DNA of 6,586 nt, taken from NCBI GenBank assembly GCA_030637065.1, contig DAOVVQ010000219.1, forward strand, positions 1-6,586, written 5' to 3'. Both the position numbers and the translations under genes were made by a program. The notes below the pieces were generated by a model that was not told where the DNA came from, did no database searches, and saw only the letters and a list, made by a program, of their open reading frames with translations. The DNA comes from Planctomycetota bacterium. Lineage in GTDB: Bacteria > Planctomycetota > Phycisphaerae > Sedimentisphaerales > Anaerohalosphaeraceae. Shown piece after piece: positions 1 to 5,681 of the stretch; the stretch's first letter is position 1, and every line of letters starts with the position of its first letter.

Positions 1-60
1 ATTCCCGCGCTCGCCGCGGCGGAGCGAGTCGCAGCCGGGAAAGCAGGAATCCAGCAAAGT
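1..60. repeat. Partial dispersed palindromic repeat at window edge
   Basis: The segment begins with ATTCC and ends with GGAATCCAG, the arms typical of a dispersed palindromic repeat. TTCCCG (2-7) pairs with CGGGAA (36-41), and a GC-rich inner hairpin is possible between 8-12 and 22-26. Bases 40-60 match 5442-5462 at 20 of 21 positions, so this is the same repeat family as the element between the sulfatase and the PadR gene. The left end is probably cut by the window boundary. Confidence 0.6.
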
Positions 61-117
61 ATCGCACCCTACACGGCTGGGGTGACAACAGCGGGCGGAG
101 GGAAGTGGCCTTCGTGG
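61..117. repeat. 57-bp direct repeat, copy 1
   Basis: This segment, starting ATCGCACCCTACACGGCTGG, recurs at 391-447 in the same orientation with three substitutions (at 88, 101 and 109) and no gaps; similarity stops abruptly on both sides. A short stem is possible between CACCC (65-69) and GGGTG (80-84). Function is unknown. It directly abuts the palindromic repeat at 40-60. Confidence 0.85.
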
Positions 118-156
118 ATTTTTTTGTATCCAACATTTCGCATTTGCATCTAATAC

Positions 157-260
157 TCAATTCCTGCCCCGAAGGGGCTGTTATGTTCAGCCCAGGGTAA
201 GCGCAGCGCCACCCTGGGTAAACGAAACCCCGCGTTCCTAAGATACCCTGAAAGGGTTAT
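157..260. repeat. Three-hairpin structured intergenic element
   Basis: Three inverted repeats lie in a row. GCCCC-gaa-GGGGC occupies 166-178. CCCAGGGT (191-198) pairs with ACCCTGGG (211-218) around a 12-nt loop. ACCCT-gaa-AGGGT occupies 245-257. The outer two share the same GAA triloop, and the whole unit is compact. From memory, similar CCCCGAAGGGG / CCCTGAAAGGG blocks occur as dispersed non-coding repeats in Planctomycetes and allied genomes, where they are sometimes mis-called as small hypothetical proteins. I cannot verify this here. It could act at RNA or DNA level, and the direction is unknown. Confidence 0.6.
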
Positions 261-310
261 ATAAAATCCGCTCGATATGCAATGCTATCTGGATCAGCCC
301 GTAGAATGGA

Positions 311-334
311 TAACTTGTTACCCATGCGGTTCGC
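311..334. repeat. 24-nt repeat, copy 1 (left of cluster)
   Basis: This stretch matches 5317-5340 at 21 of 24 positions in the same orientation. The core TAACTTGTTA is itself palindromic (TAAC-TT-GTTA). It is probably part of a dispersed repeat family that occurs on both sides of the four-gene cluster. Confidence 0.5.
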
Positions 335-390
335 TGACACAACCCCCAAAGCCCTGACTTTACGGTCTTTTTTTCGGTTTTATACTTGAT

Positions 391-447
391 ATCGCACCCT
401 ACACGGCTGGGGTGACACCAGCGGGCGGAGAGAAGTGGTCTTCGTGG
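391..447. repeat. 57-bp direct repeat, copy 2
   Basis: Second copy of the 61-117 repeat, 330 bp downstream, with 54 of 57 positions identical. Together the two copies bracket the three-hairpin element at 157-260 and the 24-nt motif at 311-334. With only two copies at this spacing, this is not a CRISPR array. Confidence 0.85.
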
Positions 448-492
448 GTCTTTTATGGATTACCCGGTTTGTTTGGAGCGGGTGTTAATTTG

Positions 493-521
493 TTGCCTCA
501 GCCGCATAAATCCTGTAAGAT
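493..521 (+). promoter_or_regulatory. Weak sigma70-like promoter candidate
   Basis: TTGCCT (493-498) and TAAGAT (516-521) are spaced by 17 bp, and each matches the sigma70 consensus at four of six positions. It would put transcription start around 528, about 125 bp before the aldo/keto reductase gene. The match is weak and was found by eye, so chance is a fair alternative. Confidence 0.25.
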
Positions 522-654
522 AAGAACAATCTTTTGGCTTTGCCGGGCGTCTTGCGGTGTGTTTGGCATGATCGAGCGTGCCAAGGGGCTCCAGAGCCTC
601 TGGGGGGGGGCTGGTAAAGGGCAAAAGTTGGTCTTATTTTGAAAGGGGTTTACG

Positions 655-1701
655 ATGACAAAAGACGATCTTTCACGCAGGCGGTTTATTCGTAATAGTT
701 CACTGGTTGCCGGTGGCGCGATCGCCAGCGGGCTGGCTGGGCAGGGGGGCTTAGCTTCCGCGGCGAGTGCGTCGAAGATACTCTGTTATAACCCCGACAT
801 GGAGTACCGGCGGCTCGGCAAGACCGAGTTGATGGTTTCAGCCGTCTGTCTCGGCGGCCACTGGAAGCGGTACGACGTTATGGACCAGGATTTTGACGAG
901 AACCGCAAGGCCGTCGTCGACCGCTGTATGGAGGTCGGCATCAATCATATCGACGCCTGTTCGTACCGCGAGGTGATGGCATACTGCAAGGCCCTCAAGG
1001 GTCGCCGCGACAAGATGACGATGGCGCTTTCTCACGCCGGCCAGGAGGTTCGCAAGGAGGACTACCGCACGAGCGAAAAGCTGCTGGCCAGTCTTGACGA
1101 AACGCTGAGGGATTCCAGGCAGGAGTATACCGATCTTTGGCGTATCACCTGTTTAGAGCCGGGTGGTAAGCACACGTTTAATACGTCCTGCGAGATCGTC
1201 GACGCCCTGGAAAAGGCCAAGAAGCAGGGCAAGGCACGGTTCATCGGCATGTCCTCGCACGACCGCCGCTGGCATAAGATGATGATCGAGTATTTTCCGC
1301 AGATCGACGTCGTTCTTTTCCCGTATACCTCGATGAGCAAGAGGGCTCCGACGGACAGTCTTTTCGATGCGCTGAAGAAGTGCGACGTCGGCTCCTTCGG
1401 CATCAAGCCCTTTGCGAGCAATTCGCTCTTTAAGGGCGACAGCTCTCCCGGCAGTCCGCACGCCGAAGAGGACAACCGCCGCGCCCGTCTTGCACTTCGC
1501 TATATTCTGGCTAACGAGGCGGTAACGGCGCCTATCCCCGGCCTCGTCAGTCCGGCCCAGGTCGACAACGTTGCCAGGGCGGTTAAGGAGAGTCGCGAGC
1601 TTGACACGAAGGAAAAGGCCGAGCTTGCCGAGGCGAGCGAAAGGGCATGGGCGAATCTGCCCGCGGATTATCAATGGCTAAAGGACTGGCAGTACGTGTA
1701 G
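655..1701 (+). CDS. Tat-exported aldo/keto reductase-like protein, catalytic residues altered
   Basis: A 348-residue protein with a twin-arginine signal (S7-R8-R9-R10-F11-I12-R13), a hydrophobic segment and an Ala/Ser-rich cleavage region near residue 39, so it is predicted to act outside the cytoplasm. From residue 49 it resembles the aldo/keto reductase barrel: start MEYRRLGKTELMVSAVCLGG, IDACSY (99-104) for the catalytic Asp/Tyr region, GKARFIGMSSHD (192-203), and a C-terminal IPGLVSPAQVDNVARA (294-309) like the NADP-binding end. However, the strand normally ending in the catalytic Lys reads MTMALSHAG (S126/H127), and the usual DLYQLH His is Thr (DLWRIT, T165). The loop after Y104 is also short. 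Activity is therefore uncertain; it may be a binding protein or use other chemistry. The start is supported by AAAGGGG (642-648), 6 bp upstream. It is the first gene of a likely operon with the cytochrome, TIM barrel protein and sulfatase. Confidence 0.85.
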   Translation: MTKDDLSRRRFIRNSSLVAGGAIASGLAGQGGLASAASASKILCYNPDMEYRRLGKTELMVSAVCLGGHWKRYDVMDQDFDENRKAVVDRCMEVGINHIDACSYREVMAYCKALKGRRDKMTMALSHAGQEVRKEDYRTSEKLLASLDETLRDSRQEYTDLWRITCLEPGGKHTFNTSCEIVDALEKAKKQGKARFIGMSSHDRRWHKMMIEYFPQIDVVLFPYTSMSKRAPTDSLFDALKKCDVGSFGIKPFASNSLFKGDSSPGSPHAEEDNRRARLALRYILANEAVTAPIPGLVSPAQVDNVARAVKESRELDTKEKAELAEASERAWANLPADYQWLKDWQYV

Positions 1702-1790
1702 ACAAAATTTCTTCCGGCGACCGATAAGTCAATTGCGGCAGGTGTTCGCATATCACAGGGCCGGTTTAACTTAATTTTGACGAGGTTTGC

Positions 1791-2387
1791 ATGATTGATT
1801 TAAGAGCTTGTTTGTGGATCGTTGTAGTGTCGGCGATGGTGTTTGTTGTGTTGGGTTGCGAGCCGACGTCTGAGCTGGCTGTGGTGCCTGCTGATGAGCT
1901 GGTTGTGGCGGTTGAGGACGAAGAGCCGCTGCTGCTGCTTGATGACGAGGAACCCTTACTCCTGCTCGACGACGAGGAGCCCTTGCTGCTGCTCAATGAA
2001 GGCGGCGGTGAGGATATGTCGATCAATCTTCGATGCCACGCGTGCCATTACAACTTTTCCCAAGAGGAGATTGCCGGCACGCATGCCCGCATGGGCATTG
2101 GCTGTGAGGATTGCCACGGCGCCTGCGACGCTCACTGCGATGACGAGGACAATATCACTCCGCCGGATGTTATGTTTGCTCCGGAAATGATCGAGCCGTT
2201 CTGCCTGGGTTGCCACGGCGAAGAGCTACTGGAAGTGCCCGATCATAAGGAAGCCAGAGGCGATGACGGCGAAAAGCTGGTCTGTACACAGTGTCACGGC
2301 GATCACCGCATGAACCATCGTACCCGCGACTGGGACCCGTATACCGGCGAACTTATCCAGGACGACAACGTTCGCATGATGGAATAA
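1791..2387 (+). CDS. Tetraheme c-type cytochrome lipoprotein with repeat tether
   Basis: A 198-residue predicted periplasmic electron carrier. The N-terminus is a hydrophobic signal ending in V20-L21-G22-C23, a lipobox-like site, so membrane anchoring by lipid at C23 is likely. Residues 24-41 are a linker, and 42-68 are three tandem 9-residue units of the form (E/D)DEEPLLLL. The heme domain follows with four CxxCH motifs: C82-C85-H86, C105-C108-H109, C138-C141-H142 and C165-C168-H169. Further His residues (for example H98, H115, H152, H172, H176) could be distal ligands. Spacing resembles small tetraheme or NapC/NrfH-like and cytochrome c3-like carriers, but I cannot place it in a named family. 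GAGG at 1782-1785 is a good ribosome binding site for this ATG. It lies 89 bp after the reductase and 55 bp before the isomerase-like gene, which suggests electron transfer linked to the same pathway (inference). Confidence 0.85.
   Translation: MIDLRACLWIVVVSAMVFVVLGCEPTSELAVVPADELVVAVEDEEPLLLLDDEEPLLLLDDEEPLLLLNEGGGEDMSINLRCHACHYNFSQEEIAGTHARMGIGCEDCHGACDAHCDDEDNITPPDVMFAPEMIEPFCLGCHGEELLEVPDHKEARGDDGEKLVCTQCHGDHRMNHRTRDWDPYTGELIQDDNVRMME
1914..1994 (+). repeat. 27-bp tandem repeat, three in-frame units
   Basis: Three 27-bp units (1914-1940, 1941-1967, 1968-1994) encode three copies of (E/D)DEEPLLLL between the lipid anchor and the heme domain of the cytochrome. Protein units differ only at the first residue, while codons have drifted (CTG, CTT, TTA, CTC and TTG all appear for Leu). 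This suggests the peptide sequence is under selection rather than a very recent DNA duplication. The alternating acidic and leucine blocks are unlike normal flexible lipoprotein linkers. Confidence 0.9.
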
Positions 2388-2442
2388 CCGGTGCAGGAAA
2401 AACTTTGATCGAAACGGAAAAATTATATTGGAGACCTGAACA

Positions 2443-3483
2443 ATGACGGATAACGCGTACCCAAAACTGCATAATGCAATGTGGCCCGGTCTTGTCGGCA
2501 AGGGCCCGGATTCGGAGCCGCCGATCGACCTCGATACCATGCTGGACCTTACCGCAGCCGCTGAGGTAGACGGCCAGAAGTTCGACGGCGTCGACATGTT
2601 CCTCTTCGATCCGCACGTCGACATCGATATTTCGGACGACGACCTGAAGATGTTGGCCGATAAGATCGCCGCTAAGGGTTTCGTCGTCGGTTCGGTTGTT
2701 GCCCCGATCTGGGGACCGACCGGTGGCGGCTCAGCCATGGGCGACGAGGAACAGCAAACCAGCTATCTTAACCAGGTCCGCAAGGGCTGCCGGATCGCGT
2801 CGAAACTCCGCGAGCTTGGCGTCAGGCCTTATGGTGTTGTCCGCATCGATTCGGCGTGCAGCGTTACCGAGTGGGCCGAGGATCCGGCTGGGAACCAGCG
2901 AAAGATCGCCGATACATTCAGGGCGGCTTGCGATATTGCCGCCGATCACGATGAGAAGCTCGCTGCCGAAGGCGAGATATGCTGGGGCGGGATGCACGAC
3001 TGGAAGGATATGGTCGACCTGCTCGAGATGGTCGATCGTCCCAACATGGGATTCCAGGCCGATATGGCCCACACCCTGCTCTATCTGCTCGGATATAACG
3101 CGCCGGAGCATAGGATCTTAGCCGACGATTTTGACTGGAACGACAGCGACGCCCTCCAGCAAGGCCTCGCAACCGTCACAGCCGCACTTCGGCCATGGAC
3201 CATCGACATGCACATCGCCCAAAACGACGGGACCGTCCACGGAAGCGGCTCGCACGACAAAACCGGGCGACATTGCCTGGCAAAAGACGAAAACGGCAAG
3301 CTCGATATCGCCAAAGACGCCGGATTCTGGCTCCGCGACGAAAGCGGCGAGCTGACTAAGGCGTTTAAGCACGTCTGCTGGGACGGCTGCATGTTCCCCA
3401 ACGAAGTAATGATGAAACAGCAGACATGGAACGATATCCTCGAAGCAATGATCAGCGTACGCCAAACGCACGGATGGCAATAA
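2443..3483 (+). CDS. Sugar isomerase/epimerase-like TIM barrel protein
   Basis: A 346-residue protein with no signal peptide, so probably cytoplasmic. It resembles the xylose-isomerase-like TIM barrel family (AP endonuclease 2 / sugar phosphate isomerase-epimerase superfamily). Supporting segments are the strand 'FDGVDMF' (47-53), an Arg/Asp strand at 131-136, a Glu-containing strand AAEGEICW (174-181), GFQADMAH (203-210) and DMHIAQNDG (255-263). By analogy with the family, E176 or E178, D207, H210 and H257 are candidate metal ligands, with E283 or D288 possibly the last one. These assignments are inferred from pattern only. The substrate cannot be read from sequence; the neighbours suggest a sugar freed by desulfation. 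GGAGA at 2430-2434 is a good ribosome binding site. The stop codon lies 4 bp before the sulfatase start, which suggests translational coupling. Confidence 0.75.
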   Translation: MTDNAYPKLHNAMWPGLVGKGPDSEPPIDLDTMLDLTAAAEVDGQKFDGVDMFLFDPHVDIDISDDDLKMLADKIAAKGFVVGSVVAPIWGPTGGGSAMGDEEQQTSYLNQVRKGCRIASKLRELGVRPYGVVRIDSACSVTEWAEDPAGNQRKIADTFRAACDIAADHDEKLAAEGEICWGGMHDWKDMVDLLEMVDRPNMGFQADMAHTLLYLLGYNAPEHRILADDFDWNDSDALQQGLATVTAALRPWTIDMHIAQNDGTVHGSGSHDKTGRHCLAKDENGKLDIAKDAGFWLRDESGELTKAFKHVCWDGCMFPNEVMMKQQTWNDILEAMISVRQTHGWQ

Positions 3484-3487
3484 GTTT

Positions 3488-5284
3488 ATGGGAATTGATC
3501 GATTAACGCGACGCGGTTTTTTGAAGCGGTGTGCTGCGGTCGGCACAGCGGGGATATTGCTCTCCAATCGCGCCATGAAAATTCGCGCAGGCGACAAGCG
3601 GCCCAATATCGTCATGATCCTAAGCGACGACCAGGGCTTCGGTGACCTGAGCGTTCACGGCAACAGCAACCTGCAAACACCCAACATCGATTCCTTAGCC
3701 CGCGACGGGGCCATCTTTGACCGGTTCTTCGTCTGCGCCGTCTGCTCGCCGACGCGGGCCGAGATGCTCACGGGTCGATACCACCTGCGAGGCGGTGTAC
3801 ACGGAACCTCCGCCGGTGTCGAGCGGCTCGACCTCGACGAAAAGACCATCGGCGACACCTTCAAGGCAGCCGGCTACGCCACCGCGGCCTATGGCAAATG
3901 GCACAACGGCTCGCAGTGGCCCTACCATCCCAACGCCCGCGGGTTCGATGACTATTACGGTATGCCCTCCGGCCATTGGGGTCACTATTTCGGCTGGAAG
4001 CTCGAACATAACGGCGAGATCGTCTGGGGCAATGGCTACATCGTCGACGATTTCACCGACCACGGCCTCGATTTCATCGAGAAAAATCAGGACAGACCCT
4101 TCTTCTGCTACCTGCCGTTCAATACCCCCCATTCGCCCATGCAGGTCCCGGACAGCTACTGGGACGAATTCAAAGACCTGCCGCTGGAGATGCGAAACCG
4201 CGACCCGGAAAAGGAAGACGTCGACAAGACGCGGGCGGCCCTGGCGATGTGCGAGAATATCGACTACAACGTCGGGCGGATCTTAAAAAAGCTCGATAAG
4301 CTCGGCCTCGCGGACAATACCATCGTGATCTACTTCAGCGACAACGGACCCAACAGCGTGCGGTGGAACGACGGCATGAAGGGCAAAAAGGGTTCGACCG
4401 ACGAGGGCGGCCTTCGCGTGCCGTGTATGGTCCGCTGGCCCGCGAAGATCAAAGCCGGCACGAAGATTCCGCATATCGCAGGTGCGATCGACCTCCTGCC
4501 GACCCTCGCCGATATTGCCGGCATCGATATCGTCGGCGACAAACCCCTCGACGGCATGAGTATCAAACCGCTGCTGTTAGGGACGGCCAGGAGCTGGCCC
4601 GACCGGATGATCTTTTCGCATCAAAAAGGCAAGGTCTCCGTTCGCACCCAGCGGTACCGCCTCGATAACAACGGCGCACTGTTCGACATGACCGTCGACC
4701 CCGGCCAGTACAAAAATATCGCCGCCGACAAACCGCAGATCGCCGCAAATCTCTCAGCCGCCCTTAACCAGTGGAAAAACGAGGTCCTCCCCGAGCCGAT
4801 CGTCGACGACAGGCCTTTCCCCGTCGGCTATCGCGAATTCCCGGTAACCTATCTGCCCGCCCGCGACGGTATCGCCCACGGCAATATCGAGCGAAGCAAC
4901 AGCGCGCCGAACTGCTCGTTTTATACCAACTGGACAAGCCTCGATGACAAGATCACATGGGATATCGACGTGGCGACCGCCGGCAATTACAAGGCCCAGG
5001 TCTACTACACATGCCCCCAGCCGGACTTAGGCTCGACCGTCAAACTGGAGTTCGGCGGAAGTTCCACACAGGCAACGGTCACACAGGCCAACGACCCGCC
5101 GCTCATCGGCGCCGAATCGGACCGCGTACCACGCGGCAGCGAATCCTACGTAAAGGACTTCAAACCGCTCGAAATGGGAACAATAACCCTCGCAAAAGCC
5201 AGAGGCCTCCTGACGCTCGATGCAGTAAACATAGCAGCAGCCCAGGCAATGGACGTCCGCTGGGTAGTACTGACCCTGCTGTAA
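3488..5284 (+). CDS. Tat-exported formylglycine sulfatase with C-terminal extra domain
   Basis: A 598-residue family S1-type sulfatase that hydrolyses sulfate esters, probably on a glycan, outside the cytoplasm. The N-terminus carries a textbook Tat motif (T7-R8-R9-G10-F11-L12-K13) and a hydrophobic stretch. Sulfatase hallmarks are visible: RPNIVMILSDDQG (38-50) with metal ligands D47/D48; C86-S-P-T-R90 followed by AEMLTGR, where C86 would become formylglycine; GKWH (136-139); H215 in NTPHSP; SDNG (284-287) with D285/N286; and KGSTDEGGLRVP (301-312). About residues 440-598 form an extra, beta-rich tail ending DVRWVVLTLL, like carbohydrate-binding or sheet domains attached to other planctomycete enzymes; its role is not readable. 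The first of the cysteine pair C83/C86 is not part of the motif. A formylglycine-generating enzyme is not encoded here. The Shine-Dalgarno match is weak (GGATGG inside the preceding gene), which fits coupling to the upstream gene. Confidence 0.95.
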   Translation: MGIDRLTRRGFLKRCAAVGTAGILLSNRAMKIRAGDKRPNIVMILSDDQGFGDLSVHGNSNLQTPNIDSLARDGAIFDRFFVCAVCSPTRAEMLTGRYHLRGGVHGTSAGVERLDLDEKTIGDTFKAAGYATAAYGKWHNGSQWPYHPNARGFDDYYGMPSGHWGHYFGWKLEHNGEIVWGNGYIVDDFTDHGLDFIEKNQDRPFFCYLPFNTPHSPMQVPDSYWDEFKDLPLEMRNRDPEKEDVDKTRAALAMCENIDYNVGRILKKLDKLGLADNTIVIYFSDNGPNSVRWNDGMKGKKGSTDEGGLRVPCMVRWPAKIKAGTKIPHIAGAIDLLPTLADIAGIDIVGDKPLDGMSIKPLLLGTARSWPDRMIFSHQKGKVSVRTQRYRLDNNGALFDMTVDPGQYKNIAADKPQIAANLSAALNQWKNEVLPEPIVDDRPFPVGYREFPVTYLPARDGIAHGNIERSNSAPNCSFYTNWTSLDDKITWDIDVATAGNYKAQVYYTCPQPDLGSTVKLEFGGSSTQATVTQANDPPLIGAESDRVPRGSESYVKDFKPLEMGTITLAKARGLLTLDAVNIAAAQAMDVRWVVLTLL

Positions 5285-5316
5285 CAAAACCGGGCAATCT
5301 GTAACTGGGACTGACA

Positions 5317-5340
5317 TAACTCGTTATCCATGCAGTTCGC
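5317..5340. repeat. 24-nt repeat, copy 2 (right of cluster)
   Basis: Matches 311-334 at 21 of 24 positions in the same orientation. It starts 33 bp after the sulfatase stop codon. See the left copy for the shared palindromic core. Confidence 0.5.
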
Positions 5341-5357
5341 AGCAAGGGTGGCAGCGC

Positions 5358-5372
5358 GTTTGCGCAGCAAAC
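5358..5372. repeat. Short perfect hairpin
   Basis: GTTTGC (5358-5363) and GCAAAC (5367-5372) form a six-base stem with a GCA loop. There is no T-run after it, so it is not a standard terminator. It may be part of a longer dispersed repeat. Confidence 0.4.
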
Positions 5373-5428
5373 CGATGGGCGAATCCACAGTGACACTCAC
5401 CATCACCCTTGTCATTAACGCGAAGGCT

Positions 5429-5503
5429 TGTCATTCCTGCGAAAGCAGGAATCCAGGAAAGTGACGAAGACAAAATGGAGTCCAAATCAAGTTTGGAATG
5501 ACA
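5429..5503. repeat. Dispersed palindromic repeat element
   Basis: The element is bounded by TGTCATTCC (5429-5437) and its exact inverted copy GGAATGACA (5495-5503). Inside are a perfect 8-bp stem ATTCCTGC-gaaa-GCAGGAAT (5433-5452) and a second stem TCCAAA/TTTGGA (5481-5486 with 5492-5497). The GTCATTCCnGCGAAAGCnGGAATCCAG pattern is a widely dispersed palindromic repeat type in many bacterial genomes. A second, interrupted copy occurs at 1-60. No target-site duplication was evident. Confidence 0.75.
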
Positions 5504-5520
5504 GGAATGGGCAGCCATCG

Positions 5521-5542
5521 GTAGGATGGACTTTAGCCCACG
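5521..5542. repeat. Possible dispersed motif GTAGGATGGACTTTAGCCC
   Basis: I recall this type of sequence as a dispersed intergenic motif in diverse genomes. Only one clear copy is in the window; the segment at 301-310 (GTAGAATGGA) resembles its first ten bases at nine positions. Low-support call. Confidence 0.3.
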
Positions 5543-5577
5543 CTGGAAAAAATTTTGGGAATTTTCAAAAAATCGGT

Positions 5578-5605
5578 TTGACAATGTTACTTTATGGTGT
5601 ATAGT
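5578..5605 (+). promoter_or_regulatory. Strong sigma70-like promoter of the PadR gene
   Basis: A perfect -35 box TTGACA (5578-5583), a 16-bp spacer and a -10 box TATAGT (5600-5605; five of six consensus positions) lie about 75 bp before the PadR start codon. Transcription would begin near 5612, giving a leader of about 70 nt. The -10 box is embedded in a perfect palindrome, so the promoter is probably repressible. Confidence 0.75.
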
Positions 5606-5614
5606 ATACTATAC
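5599..5614. promoter_or_regulatory. Perfect 16-bp palindrome, likely PadR operator
   Basis: GTATAGTATACTATAC is fully self-complementary and covers the -10 box and the expected start region of the promoter. PadR proteins are dimers that commonly repress their own operon by binding dyad sites near the promoter. Binding here by the adjacent PadR protein is inference from position and symmetry. Confidence 0.65.
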
Positions 5615-5681
5615 TGTGCGCTGTAAGGTATTGTTGTTTTGGTCTTACCGTGGTTTGAAACAGGTGTGTTGAGGATTGCTT

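Larger units (their letters stand above)
1..654. other. Gene-free leader region rich in repeats
   Basis: No convincing coding region is seen on either strand here. The stretch contains a truncated palindromic repeat at the window edge, two copies of a 57-bp direct repeat (61-117 and 391-447), a cluster of three hairpins (157-260), a 24-nt motif (311-334) that recurs downstream of the sulfatase, and a G9 tract (602-610) preceded by a small hairpin. The last 150 bases probably carry the promoter and leader of the four-gene cluster. A 76-codon GTG-started frame at 412-642 starts inside a repeat and has no ribosome binding site or recognisable motif, so it is not called. Confidence 0.75.
5285..5681. 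other. Repeat-rich gap between sulfatase and PadR gene
   Basis: No coding region is supported. In order it contains a 24-nt motif shared with the left flank, a short hairpin (5358-5372), a partial duplication GTCATTnnnGCGAAnGC at 5411-5427 and 5430-5446, a palindromic repeat element (5429-5503), a GTAGGATGGACTTTAGCCC motif, an A/T-rich stretch (5547-5575), and the promoter/operator of the PadR gene. I saw no hairpin with a following T-run, so no clear intrinsic terminator for the sulfatase operon. Confidence 0.75.

Noticed and set aside
61..447. CRISPR array
   Set aside because: Only two copies exist, 330 bp apart, and the intervening sequence is far longer than a spacer; no cas gene is present.
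412..642. 76-codon GTG-started open frame before the reductase gene
   Set aside because: It begins inside the 57-bp direct repeat, has no ribosome binding site, and its protein has no recognisable motif and runs through the G9 tract.
799..1701. Alternative start of the reductase at M49, giving a cytoplasmic enzyme
   Set aside because: No ribosome binding site precedes this ATG, whereas 655 has AAAGGGG at good spacing and yields a complete Tat signal.
1766..2026. Minus-strand serine-rich open frame
   Set aside because: Its serine runs are the complement of the Leu/acidic repeat codons of the cytochrome gene, so it is a shadow frame.
3118..3615. Minus-strand 165-codon frame across the isomerase/sulfatase junction
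   Set aside because: It lies antisense to two well-supported genes and shows no family motif.
5433..5452. Intrinsic terminator of the sulfatase operon
   Set aside because: The stem is followed by CCAGGAAAGT, without a T-run, and the sequence matches a dispersed repeat type instead.
5676..5681. TTG start for the PadR gene, two codons upstream
   Set aside because: It would leave only one base between GAGG and the start codon; ATG 5682 has normal spacing.
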